Positions 48,701 through 56,898 of a stretch of DNA of 64,000 nt are shown piece after piece (positions within the stretch are counted from its first letter, which is position 1; each line of letters opens with the position of its first letter). The translations under genes were made by a program, and so were the position numbers. Source of the DNA: Tardiphaga sp. 709 (GTDB lineage Bacteria > Pseudomonadota > Alphaproteobacteria > Rhizobiales > Xanthobacteraceae); assembly GCF_032401055.1 (NCBI RefSeq), contig NZ_CP135529.1, positions 3,408,501-3,472,500 on the forward strand, read 5' to 3'. The notes below the pieces were generated by a model. It made no database searches and was not told the DNA's origin. It saw only the letters and a list, made by a program, of their open reading frames with translations.

Positions 48701-49174
48701 ATGACCATCTCCATGGTTCACCCGACAATCGACACTCACAGCCTGCTGACCGGCGCGCAATTCGCCGATGCATTCAGCATCTCCACCGAGACGACAGACC
48801 TGACCGCCCGCGACGCCGCCACCCGCATGTTCAGCCGTTCCCCGCGCTGGGTGGACGCCTTGATGCGGCTGCGGGATCTGATCGTTGCGCCCTTCGGGCT
48901 GAAGACGGCGCAATCCGCGCGTCACTCGGATGTCGACAAGGTCGGCTTCTTCCCGGTGCTCAACGAGACGCCGCAGCGCCTTGTCGCAGGCTTCAACGAC
49001 AGCCATCTCGATTTCCGCGTCGTGATCGACGTCGCAGCAGACGGCGTTGGCCAGCGCGTTACGGCAACGACGGTAGTGCTGATGCACAACTGGCTCGGAC
49101 GTATCTATCTGACGGTCATCAAGCCGTTTCACCGGATGGTGGTCCGCTCCATGCTGCGGCAGGTCACGCGCTGA
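48701..49174 (+). CDS. DUF2867 family protein
   Basis: 157 residues starting at 48701, with GGAGG at 48691-48695. The DUF2867 pattern is seen in DAATRMFSRSPRWVDALMRLRDLIVAPFGL and LLMHNWLGRIYLTVIKPFHRMVVRSML-like sequence. The fold is lipid- or ligand-binding in related proteins, but no function is proven. It diverges from the Bug gene. Confidence 0.88.
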   Translation: MTISMVHPTIDTHSLLTGAQFADAFSISTETTDLTARDAATRMFSRSPRWVDALMRLRDLIVAPFGLKTAQSARHSDVDKVGFFPVLNETPQRLVAGFNDSHLDFRVVIDVAADGVGQRVTATTVVLMHNWLGRIYLTVIKPFHRMVVRSMLRQVTR

Positions 49175-49225
49175 ATTTGCCGCGGTGGCCGTGGGAACCT
49201 GGGTCATCGCAGCCCGTTAGCTCAT

Positions 49226-49723
49226 ATGCCATTTACCGAGATTGATCCGCAGAACGACGAGTTGAAAGTCACGCTGGCACACGCGTTTGATGCCGCTTGG
49301 CAGCCCTTTGTGACGCATGAAGGCGAGTCCGCAGACACGCCAGAGAACCGCCGCCGCCTTGCCGCGCGGATTGTCGCCGTGGCGCGGTCAGGACAGACCG
49401 ATGAAGAGGCGCTCAGCGAGGCCGGATTGATCTACCTACGTGTGCTAGCCGAGGCGGCGCGGCTGTCGGCACGCATTCGGGACGTTGCGTCTCCCGATCT
49501 GGCACCTCAGGCTGACGATCCGCGAAACCAGGCGTTCGGCCCGGAGATGGTGACCGCGATGTCAACGGCGCTGGATCGCTGCCTCGACGAATTGCCGCTG
49601 CGGATTTCATCGGATGCGGTGCAGTTGCTCTCGAGCAGCATTCTCGATGAAGCGTCGCGCGGCGAGCGCGACCCGGAAAAGCTTCAGCTCCACGCCTTGG
49701 CATTGCTCAAGTCACGTCAGTAG
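49226..49723 (+). CDS. Helical protein of unknown function
   Basis: 165 residues, mostly predicted helical and acidic, with no signal peptide or membrane helix. RRRLAARIVAVARSGQTDEEALSEAGLIYLRVL is a pattern found in small rhizobial proteins of unknown role. No function is recognised. Its last 17 bases overlap the end of the convergent FUSC gene. Confidence 0.65.
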   Translation: MPFTEIDPQNDELKVTLAHAFDAAWQPFVTHEGESADTPENRRRLAARIVAVARSGQTDEEALSEAGLIYLRVLAEAARLSARIRDVASPDLAPQADDPRNQAFGPEMVTAMSTALDRCLDELPLRISSDAVQLLSSSILDEASRGERDPEKLQLHALALLKSRQ

Positions 49724-50852
49724 GTTCCTTGCTGACCGGGTCAGCGTCCGCGGCCGCCCATTCGGCGACGCAACGTTCGAGATCCTTCAGGTTCTGCCGC
49801 ATCTGCTCCAGCGAAAAGCCGATGGCAAAAAAGCGTTCGGCGACATCGCCGGGCAATCCGCGCGTCAGACCTTCCTGACGAAGCGCCGCGACCTCTCCCG
49901 CATAGGCCTGTAGTGCCGTCTGCACCGGCCAGATCGCCGGCGCGCCGGTGCCGCTGCGCAGTGCCACGGCCGTCGAATGCAAAAACGTCGTCATGGCATC
50001 GCTCACGCGCGAGAGTGGGCCCGCAAGACGAACCTGAAGCGCAGATGGCAAGGGCACCACGGTCGAGCGGCCGATCATCACCAGGTCATGCCGCAGCCGC
50101 AGCGTCGTACGCAGCAACGGACCTGTATCGGGTCCGCGGGACAAATGCGCCGCACGCTCTCGCTCGGCTTCGGCTCCAATCGCCTGCAGACTTGTAAGAG
50201 CGTGACCGATGCCGTCCTGCAACCGGTGCAGTGCCTCATTGTCGCGCCCGCGCGTCAGCGACGCCAGCAGCTCCGTTAGCGCCGTCGCGATCAGATCGAG
50301 CGCCTCTGCCGAACTGGCCCGAACCTGGCTATGCGCCCGCGACGGCAGCACGAGGAACGACACTAACAAGCCGGTGATCGCACCCACGGTCACTTCGAGC
50401 ACGCGGTCGATGGCGGATTCCAGTGGTGTGTTGTGATTCATCATCGGCAGCAGCAGCACGATGATCGCTGTCACCGTTGCAACATTGAGGCTGGGATTGA
50501 TCGCCGCGATGAAGGCCAGCGGCGCCACCGCCAACACCAGAACGGCGAGCAGCGCGCCTTCATTGGAATGCGGGATCAGGATCGCGACCGCGCCGCCGTA
50601 AATGGCACCGCCGATGGTCCCGACCAGATAATCGCGCGTTGCCTTCAACGACCGCCCGACACTCATCTGGGTGACAATGATCGCCGTCAGCACGGCCCAG
50701 AGCGGCAGTTTCAGCCCGACGGTCAGGGCTATGATCAGCGCCGCAAGCGCCGCTGTGGTCACCCGGACGCCGAGGCCGAGTTCGACCTTTCGCGCCCGAA
50801 AGAAAGCAACCACCCGTTTCAGGAAGCCGAGAATTCGCTTCGATGCGGACAT
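49707..50852 (-). CDS. FUSC family protein (aromatic acid exporter-like)
   Basis: About 381 residues from MSASKRILGFLK (50852); an ATG at 50888 adds 12 residues. Six helices in the N-terminal half (about 25-165; VTTAALAALIIALTVGLKLPLWAVLTAIIVTQM) are followed by a long helical cytoplasmic half with an Arg-rich region (RLRHDLVMIGRSTVVPL). It resembles one half of FUSC exporters and differs from the FUSC protein at 15.9 kb, which has two membrane blocks. Substrate unknown. Confidence 0.85.
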   Translation of the reverse strand: MSASKRILGFLKRVVAFFRARKVELGLGVRVTTAALAALIIALTVGLKLPLWAVLTAIIVTQMSVGRSLKATRDYLVGTIGGAIYGGAVAILIPHSNEGALLAVLVLAVAPLAFIAAINPSLNVATVTAIIVLLLPMMNHNTPLESAIDRVLEVTVGAITGLLVSFLVLPSRAHSQVRASSAEALDLIATALTELLASLTRGRDNEALHRLQDGIGHALTSLQAIGAEAERERAAHLSRGPDTGPLLRTTLRLRHDLVMIGRSTVVPLPSALQVRLAGPLSRVSDAMTTFLHSTAVALRSGTGAPAIWPVQTALQAYAGEVAALRQEGLTRGLPGDVAERFFAIGFSLEQMRQNLKDLERCVAEWAAADADPVSKEPTDVT

Positions 50853-50902
50853 GTCACAAATTGATCCCTGAAATGAATTTTGGTCCACCGGCTTCGGCGA
50901 GA

Positions 50903-50941
50903 CTGTTTAAAGCAAGTCTGTTTAAAGCAAGTCTGTTTAAA
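50903..50941. repeat. Short 15-bp tandem repeat upstream of the MmgE/PrpD gene
   Basis: CTGTTTAAAGCAAGT occurs twice head to tail (50903-50917, 50918-50932) and a third partial copy (CTGTTTAAA) follows. It lies in the divergent promoter between the FUSC and MmgE/PrpD genes. It may tune the promoters or be a slippage product. Confidence 0.75.
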
Positions 50942-51026
50942 CATGGCTGATCCACGCGTCGCCATGGCCGCTTGAAACGCCGATTTGGTCCGCCTAAGGC
51001 TATTTCAACAAGAGTGAGGAAACACA

Positions 51027-52391
51027 ATGGCCAATGAGACTGCAACGCTTGCCGCCTATGTCGCGGACCTGAAGTTCGACGCCATTCCGCGGGACGTGCT
51101 GGAGCGCGCCAAGGTCCTCACCCTCGACTATCTCGGCAGCACCATCCGTGCCCGCAGCGAGGCTGAATCCACCCCCTCACTGCTGAAGATGCTGGAAGCC
51201 CTGTCGCTGGACGGCAAGGGCGAATCCACCGTGTTCGGCGACAGCAAGACCTGGACGCCAGCTGTGGCCGCTCTGCTCAACGGCGCGCTCGGCCACTCGC
51301 TCGATTTCGACGACACCCATGCCGATTCCTCGCTGCATCCCAGCGCGCCGGTGGTTCCGGCCGCCTTCGCCGTCGGCGAAATGGTCGGCGCATCGGGCAA
51401 GCAGGTGCTCACAGCCATCGTCGCCGGCTATGAAGTCTGCTGCCGGCTCGGCAACGCCCTCGACCCGACCTCGCATTATGCCAAGGGCTTCCACCCCACC
51501 GCGACGGCCGGCACCTATGGTGCTGCGGCTGCAGCCGGCAAGTTGTTCGGGCTCTCAAAGGATCAGCTGATTTCAGCCTTCGGCGTGTCGGGTAGCCAGG
51601 CCGCGGGCTCGCTGCAATTCCTTGTCAACGGCGCCTGGAACAAGCGCTACCAGGTCGGCGCCGCCGCCATGAACGGCGTGATCGCCGCGACTCTGGCGCG
51701 CAACGAATTCATCGGCGCGACCGAATCCGTCGAAGGCAAGCACGGCCTCCTGGTTGGCTATAGCGATAATGCGCATCCGGAGAGGGCCGTGGCCGATCTC
51801 GGCTCGGTCTATGAGACCATGAAGATCGGCATCAAACCCTATCCGAGCTGCCGCTATACACATGCGGCCATCGACGCATTGGTGGCGATGCGGCGCGAGC
51901 ACAATCTGACGCCCGAGCAGGTCAAGCGCGTCGAGATCGGCCTGCATCGCAACGGCATCACGCTGACCGGCGACGCCGCCACCAAGCGTCACCCGACCTC
52001 CATCGTTGGCGGCCAGTTCTCGATGTTCTTCACCGGCGCGCTCGCGCTCGACCAGGGCAGCTTCGGCTGGGACGACTACAAGCGCCTCGGCGACAGCGCG
52101 ATCAACACGCTGGCCGACCGCTTCGACGTGGTTCAGGACGAACGCCTCGAAGGCAAGCGCCACCCGTTCGGCGCACGGGTCAGCATCACCACCGAGGACG
52201 GCGTGCATGAGCGCATCTATGCCGATCCCTCGGGCGAGCCGACATCGTTTCCCGATGCCGCCGCCATGCAGCAGAAGTTCCTGCAGCTCGCGCGCCCCGT
52301 GCTGAGCAATCGCGCCGAGAAATTTGCGGATGCGATCCTCTCGCTCGAGACTTTCGACCGCGTGGCAACGGCGACGGCACTGGGCCGGTAA
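51027..52391 (+). CDS. MmgE/PrpD family protein
   Basis: 454 residues. The family includes 2-methylcitrate dehydratase (PrpD) and cis-aconitate decarboxylase. LDYLGSTIRARSEAE, LGHSLDFDDTHADSSLHPSAPVVPAAFA, and GFHPTATAGTYGAAAAAGKLFGLS are canonical. KPYPSCRYTHAAIDAL is the later conserved block. The ATG at 51027 follows GAGGAAA. No prpBC genes are near, so 2-methylcitrate cycle membership is not implied. Many such genes in this group act in uncharacterised acid catabolism. Confidence 0.93.
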   Translation: MANETATLAAYVADLKFDAIPRDVLERAKVLTLDYLGSTIRARSEAESTPSLLKMLEALSLDGKGESTVFGDSKTWTPAVAALLNGALGHSLDFDDTHADSSLHPSAPVVPAAFAVGEMVGASGKQVLTAIVAGYEVCCRLGNALDPTSHYAKGFHPTATAGTYGAAAAAGKLFGLSKDQLISAFGVSGSQAAGSLQFLVNGAWNKRYQVGAAAMNGVIAATLARNEFIGATESVEGKHGLLVGYSDNAHPERAVADLGSVYETMKIGIKPYPSCRYTHAAIDALVAMRREHNLTPEQVKRVEIGLHRNGITLTGDAATKRHPTSIVGGQFSMFFTGALALDQGSFGWDDYKRLGDSAINTLADRFDVVQDERLEGKRHPFGARVSITTEDGVHERIYADPSGEPTSFPDAAAMQQKFLQLARPVLSNRAEKFADAILSLETFDRVATATALGR

Positions 52392-52397
52392 CGGACA

Positions 52398-53021
52398 TCA
52401 GGCGCCGTCGATGATGATAAAATCGGCCTCGGCGTATTTTTGCCGGATAGATCTGGCGGCTTCGTATTCCGGGCTACGGTAGCAGGCCGTTGCGGTCGCG
52501 CGGTCGGCGAATTCCACCACCACATTGCGATCACGGGCGTCGCCTTCCATGGTTTCGAAGGCGCCGCCGCGCACGATGAACCGTGCGCCGAACTTGTCGA
52601 ACGCCGGCTTGGCCGCGGCGAGATATTCCGGATAACGGCTCTCGTCGCGCACCGAGACGCGGACAATCCAGTAGGCTTTCAACATCATAGCTCTCCAGTT
52701 TTGATGTGATCGTTGTGGCGCGTCCTGCGTCGCATCGTCGTTGCCGTGGTGGGTCACGGCATCAATGGCGGCGCGGGTCACGCCGATATCGCGCAATTCG
52801 TAGTCGCTCATGGAGCGTAGTTGGTCTCGCGCCTGTTGCCGCTCGCGCAGGCAGCGCCAGCCGCGGCGGAGGGCTGCGACGGCGGCGATCGCGATCGAAC
52901 GCAACATCCGGCCGCGCTCGACATGGATGCCCCGGACGATGGATCGCTTCAGCGCGGTCCATTGCAGCGGCGTCAGGTAGCGCGAATCGTGCGCGTGCGG
53001 TTCGGGTTCATTGTCGATCAT
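52398..53021 (-). CDS. DUF1127-DUF1330 open reading frame (fusion or two overlapping genes)
   Basis: 207 codons without a stop. Residues 1-110 contain a DUF1127 motif, ARDQLRSMSDYELRDIGVTRAAI, preceded by an Arg-rich helix; DUF1127 proteins are small and affect phosphate or carbon regulation and RNA in some alphaproteobacteria. Residues 112-207 are a full DUF1330 domain (MLKAYWIVRVSVRDESRYPEYLAAA, then RFIVRGGAFETMEG and NVVVEF). An internal ATG-ATG at 52688/52685 has its own GGAG. So either the frame is a true fusion or DUF1330 is made separately and the DUF1127 tail simply runs into it. It diverges from the LysR gene. Confidence 0.7.
   Translation of the reverse strand: MIDNEPEPHAHDSRYLTPLQWTALKRSIVRGIHVERGRMLRSIAIAAVAALRRGWRCLRERQQARDQLRSMSDYELRDIGVTRAAIDAVTHHGNDDATQDAPQRSHQNWRAMMLKAYWIVRVSVRDESRYPEYLAAAKPAFDKFGARFIVRGGAFETMEGDARDRNVVVEFADRATATACYRSPEYEAARSIRQKYAEADFIIIDGA
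52683..52697 (-). promoter_or_regulatory. Internal start and Shine-Dalgarno for the DUF1330 domain
   Basis: On the minus strand GGAGAGCT is directly followed by ATG-ATG (52688 and 52685), giving a 95-residue product that matches a complete stand-alone DUF1330 protein. This makes separate translation of the domain likely. Confidence 0.65.
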
Positions 53022-53101
53022 GTCCGCCCCTTTCCGCTTATGGGTGCCGTTGGCCGTGATGGGTTTACCCGGCGCATTTCATCCCATAAAATGAATAATC
53101 A

Positions 53102-53116
53102 AGATCATTTTGATCT
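53102..53116. promoter_or_regulatory. Candidate operator upstream of the LysR gene
   Basis: AGATCA-TTT-TGATCT, an inverted repeat 13 bases before the LysR ATG and about 80 bases upstream of the divergent DUF1127 gene. LysR proteins often bind such sites in divergent promoters. This is inferred from position. Confidence 0.45.
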
Positions 53117-53129
53117 CACGGAGAGATGC

Positions 53130-54050
53130 ATGGATCTGTCCGAGCTGCGCATCTTCCGCGCCGTTGTGCGCGAAGGCGGTGTGACGCGCGCCGCGGAGCG
53201 GTTGCATCGCGTGCAGTCCAATGTGACGACGCGGGTACGTCAGCTCGAAGACGATCTCGGCACGGCGCTGTTCGTGCGCGAAGGCAAGCGCCTGCATCTG
53301 ACGCCCGCGGGCCAGACGCTGCTCGGCTATGCCGACCGGCTGCTGGCGCTGGCCGACGAGGCCCGCGACGCGGTGCAGGACCCGCGGCCGCGCGGCGTCT
53401 TCCGCCTTGGCGCCATGGAGAGCACCGCGGCGGTGCGGTTGCCTGGACCGCTCCATGAATTTCACCGCCGCTATCCCGACGTGCAGCTTGAAATGCGCAT
53501 CGGCAACCCGGAGACCCTCGCGAAGGGCATCCTCGCCGGCGACCTCGATGCCGCCTTCGTGGCCGAGCCGATTGCCGCCGCACAGTTCGACCGTATGCAT
53601 GCGTTCGACGAGGAGCCGGTGATCGTGTCGTCGCCACGCCATCCGCCGATCGGCCGCAAGGACAGCGCGCCGCGCTCGGTACTGGTGTTCGAGAACGGCT
53701 GCCCGCATCGCAAGCGGCTGGAAGACTGGTATGCGAAACGCGGCGAGATGCCCGAGCGCACCATCGAACTCGGCTCCTATCACGCCATGCTCGGCTGCGT
53801 AGTCGCGGGTATGGGCATCGCGCTGCTGCCGGAAAGCGTGTTGTCGACATTCCCGGAGGGCAAGCGGCTTACCGTGCATCGCCTGCCGCGCGGCGAGAAT
53901 CACGCCGAGACCGTGCTGATCTGGCGCAAGGGCGCAGCTTCGCCGAACGTCCAGGCGATGCAAAAAGTGCTGCTGGACGAACGAACGACCCGCAGCCCTG
54001 CAGCTAAGCGCAAGACATCAAGCGTTAGCGCACCGCACAATGTGAAGTAG
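53130..54050 (+). CDS. LysR family transcriptional regulator
   Basis: 306 residues from MDLSELRIFRAVVREGG (53130); GGAGAGA precedes it. The N-terminal helix-turn-helix (VTRAAERLHRVQSNVTTRVRQLEDDLGTALFVR) and the periplasmic-binding-like effector domain (FRLGAMESTAAVRLPGPLHEFHRRYPDVQL) are intact. The AVVAGMGIALLPESV-like block appears near the C-terminus. It likely controls itself and the divergent DUF1127/DUF1330 frame. A longer open frame extends upstream of the true start but opposes the divergent gene. Confidence 0.93.
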   Translation: MDLSELRIFRAVVREGGVTRAAERLHRVQSNVTTRVRQLEDDLGTALFVREGKRLHLTPAGQTLLGYADRLLALADEARDAVQDPRPRGVFRLGAMESTAAVRLPGPLHEFHRRYPDVQLEMRIGNPETLAKGILAGDLDAAFVAEPIAAAQFDRMHAFDEEPVIVSSPRHPPIGRKDSAPRSVLVFENGCPHRKRLEDWYAKRGEMPERTIELGSYHAMLGCVVAGMGIALLPESVLSTFPEGKRLTVHRLPRGENHAETVLIWRKGAASPNVQAMQKVLLDERTTRSPAAKRKTSSVSAPHNVK

Positions 54051-54115
54051 ATTTACAACCCCATTCTCCCGTGGCTAACGTTGCGCCAATAAAAAGCAAA
54101 CGGGAGGAGACCTTT

Positions 54116-54718
54116 ATGTTGCGCGTTACAGCGATTGCGGCCGGATTCGTTATCGGCGTTGCGGCTCTTACGACAATCCAGCCTGCCATGAGCCAGTCTG
54201 ACGGCTGGGTCACGCTGGTCGACAGCACCAAGATGGGTGACTGGGATAAGGTTGGCGACGCCAATTGGGAGATGAAGGACGGCGCGCTCGCCGCCGACAA
54301 GCTGCTCTCCGGCAAGGATCTCGCTTATCTCGTCAGCAAGACGCCCTACAAGGATTTCCAGATCAAGGCCGAGTTCTGGACCGATGCCGAAGCCAATAGC
54401 GGCATCTTCATCCGCTGCGATAACCCGAAGGTGATCGACGGCAAGACCTGCTACGAGGTCAACATCTTCGACAAGCGGCCCGACCCGTCCTATGGCACCG
54501 GCGCCATCGTCGATGTGGCCAAGGTCAATCCGATGCCCAAGGCGGCGGACAAGTGGAACACCTACGAGATCACCGCCAAGGGCCCGAAGCTCACCGTGAT
54601 CCTGAACGGCGAAAAGACCGTCGACGTCGAGGACACCAAGCACGCCGCCGGCCCGATCGCCCTGCAATACGGCTCCGGCGTGGTGAAATTCCGCAAGGTC
54701 CAGATCAAGCCCCTGTAA
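54116..54718 (+). CDS. Secreted DUF1080 family protein (3-keto-disaccharide hydrolase domain)
   Basis: 200 residues from the ATG at 54116, with GGGAGGA at 54102-54108. A Sec signal peptide ends near AMS-QSDGW. The DUF1080 lectin/hydrolase-like jelly roll is seen in DGWVTLVDSTKMGDWDKVGDANWEMKDGAL, YKDFQIKAEFWTDAEANSGIFIRC and PIALQYGSGVVKFRKVQIK. Some members hydrolyse 3-keto-disaccharides; activity here is unknown. It stands alone with its own terminator. Confidence 0.9.
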   Translation: MLRVTAIAAGFVIGVAALTTIQPAMSQSDGWVTLVDSTKMGDWDKVGDANWEMKDGALAADKLLSGKDLAYLVSKTPYKDFQIKAEFWTDAEANSGIFIRCDNPKVIDGKTCYEVNIFDKRPDPSYGTGAIVDVAKVNPMPKAADKWNTYEITAKGPKLTVILNGEKTVDVEDTKHAAGPIALQYGSGVVKFRKVQIKPL

Positions 54719-54729
54719 GCACAGCCATT

Positions 54730-54773
54730 CCTCAGTCCGGACGGAGCGATCCATCCGGGCTGAGGCCCTTTTA
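54730..54773 (+). terminator. Rho-independent terminator after the DUF1080 gene
   Basis: CCTCAGTCCGGA (54730-54741) pairs with TCCGGGCTGAGG (54754-54765) with one mismatch, followed by CCCTTTT. Confidence 0.8.
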
Positions 54774-54822
54774 CCCGCCCCGCCAAATGCTGCTATGATG
54801 GACCCAACCCTACGGAGCCCTC

Positions 54823-55740
54823 ATGAGCTGGCAACCATCTGAAGATCCGATCCTCGGCGACGCGCAGACCTGCGACGCGTTGGAGCTCGTGATCGTGCCG
54901 CGCACCCGCGATCTTGGCGACGGCTTCCTCGTCCGCCGCGCCCTCCCCCATGGCAAGCGGCAGATGGTCGGCCCGTTCATTTTCTTCGACCATTTCGGCC
55001 CGATGCAGTTTATCTCCGGCAAGGGCATGGACGTGCGGCCGCATCCGCATATCGGCCTGGCCACCGTCACCTATCTGTTCGACGGCGCCATCATGCATCG
55101 CGACAGCGAAGGCAATGTCCGCGAGATCCAGCCGGGCGCCATGAATCTGATGACTGCCGGAAAGGGCATCGCCCATTCCGAGCGCACTCCGGACGTGCAG
55201 CGCCGCGACGGCCAGAAGATGCTGGGCCTCCAGAGCTGGATCGCGCTGCCCAAGGGCTCCGAGGAAATCGCGCCGTCGTTCCAGCATTATGCCGCAGACA
55301 GCCTGCCAACCATCACTGACACCGGCTTCACCGCGCGGGTGATCGCCGGCAAGGCGTTTGGCAAAGCTTCGCCGGTGTCGATGGTGTCGCCATGGTTCTA
55401 TGCCGAAGTGGCCGTCGAGGCCGGCACTAGTGTGCCGCTCGATCCCGACCATGAGGAACGTGCAGTCTATGTGGTCGATGGCGAGGTCGAGATCGCGGGC
55501 GACCGCCATGAGGGGCCGCAACTGCTGATCTTCCGGCCCGGCGACGCGATCACCATCAAGGCGACGCGCAATACCCGCATGATGTTCCTCGGGGGCGACG
55601 CGCTGGAAGGGCCGAGGCATCTGTGGTGGAATTTCGTGTCCTCCAGCAAGGAGCGCATCGAGCAGGCGAAAGAGGACTGGAAGACCGGCCGCTTCGCCCA
55701 TGTGCCCAACGAACACGAGTTCATCCCGCTGCCGGAATAG
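54823..55740 (+). CDS. Pirin family protein
   Basis: 305 residues, bicupin. The N-terminal cupin has the pirin motif GPFIFFDHFGPMQF and the metal-binding HPHIGLATVTYLFDGAIMHRDSEGN with conserved His and Glu; GKGIAHSERTPD carries another His. The C-terminal cupin has YVVDGEVEIAGDRHEG. Some pirins are quercetin dioxygenases, others redox co-regulators; the role here is not defined. The ATG at 54823 follows GGAG. Confidence 0.92.
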   Translation: MSWQPSEDPILGDAQTCDALELVIVPRTRDLGDGFLVRRALPHGKRQMVGPFIFFDHFGPMQFISGKGMDVRPHPHIGLATVTYLFDGAIMHRDSEGNVREIQPGAMNLMTAGKGIAHSERTPDVQRRDGQKMLGLQSWIALPKGSEEIAPSFQHYAADSLPTITDTGFTARVIAGKAFGKASPVSMVSPWFYAEVAVEAGTSVPLDPDHEERAVYVVDGEVEIAGDRHEGPQLLIFRPGDAITIKATRNTRMMFLGGDALEGPRHLWWNFVSSSKERIEQAKEDWKTGRFAHVPNEHEFIPLPE

Positions 55741-55806
55741 GCTCACTCCTTCATCACGCCGCCGCCGGCCAGACGCCGGACGACTCTGCTTTCGAAAGAC
55801 CCTGAC

Positions 55807-56724
55807 ATGACCACGATGGCCACCAGCGACCTGCCCCTCCCCAAGATCGGTCGCGGCAAGGTGCGCGATATCTATTCCGTCGGCGACGACCGCGTGCTGC
55901 TGCTGACCACCGATCGCATCAGCGCCTTCGACGTAGTCATGAACGAGACCATCCCGATGAAGGGCGCGGTGCTGACCCAGATCAGCGCCTGGTGGTTCAA
56001 CCAGCTTGGCGGCGTGGTCCCGCATCACATGATCTCGGCCGATGCCGACGAGATCATCAGGCAGGTCCCTGCCCTTGAAGGTCACCGCGCAGCGCTGGCC
56101 GGTCGGGCCATGCTGTGCCGGCGCACCACCGTGTTTCCGATCGAGTGCGTGATTCGCGGTTACATTTCGGGTTCGGCCTGGAAGGAATATGCCGCGTCAG
56201 GCACGCTGGCCGATGAGAAGCTCGATGCCGGGCTGCTCGAAAGTCAGAAATTCGCCGAGCCGGTGTTCAGCCCGGCCACCAAGGCCGAGACCGGCCATGA
56301 CGAAAACATCACCATCGCCCGGATGCGCGAGATTATCGGCGAGGAGGATGCCTTCACCCTCGAGAGCATGACCCGCGCCGTCTACACCCAGGGGGAAGAG
56401 ATCGCCCGCGAGGCCGGCATTATCATCGGCGACACCAAGTTCGAATTCGGCAGGGAAGGCAATGGCCGCATCATCCTGATCGACGAGGTGATGACCCCGG
56501 ACAGTTCCCGTTTCTGGGCCGCCGACGTCTATAAACCGGGCCAGCCGCAGCCGAGCTTCGACAAGCAGCCGCTGCGCGACTATCTCGACATCGAGCGCCG
56601 CGCCGGCCGCTGGAACGGCGAAGCCCCGCCGCCGCCGCTGCCCCCTGAGGTGATCGACGCCACCAGCAAGCGCTATTTGGAGGCCTATCGCCGCCTAACC
56701 GGCACGGAGCTGGTCATCAACTAA
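55807..56724 (+). CDS. purC: Phosphoribosylaminoimidazole-succinocarboxamide synthase
   Basis: 305 residues, the long fungal-like SAICAR synthase form. It joins CAIR and aspartate with ATP in purine synthesis. [41 protein letters not shown], and [29 protein letters not shown] are diagnostic. The last includes the substrate-binding and catalytic Asp-Glu segment. It stands outside any pur operon here. The ATG at 55807 is the best start; a second ATG lies four codons on. Confidence 0.96.
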   Translation: MTTMATSDLPLPKIGRGKVRDIYSVGDDRVLLLTTDRISAFDVVMNETIPMKGAVLTQISAWWFNQLGGVVPHHMISADADEIIRQVPALEGHRAALAGRAMLCRRTTVFPIECVIRGYISGSAWKEYAASGTLADEKLDAGLLESQKFAEPVFSPATKAETGHDENITIARMREIIGEEDAFTLESMTRAVYTQGEEIAREAGIIIGDTKFEFGREGNGRIILIDEVMTPDSSRFWAADVYKPGQPQPSFDKQPLRDYLDIERRAGRWNGEAPPPPLPPEVIDATSKRYLEAYRRLTGTELVIN

Positions 56725-56898
56725 CAAACTGACTGTCTTTCCCGCGGACTGTCATAAAAATAGTCTTGTCCGTGCATCTCACCGTCGTCTACCAGAGACG
56801 GCGGCGGTTGCGCCTGTCGCGCAGCGCTCCTACAGGTTCGCGCGTGACATACTTCCGGCCCGCCCCCCTCATCGCCGTCATTGCGAAGGTAGCCGCCC

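Noticed and set aside
49226-49723. A link between this unknown gene and the FUSC gene as a toxin-antitoxin or exporter pair
   Set aside because: They are convergent and overlap only at their 3' ends; nothing in the sequence supports a functional pair.
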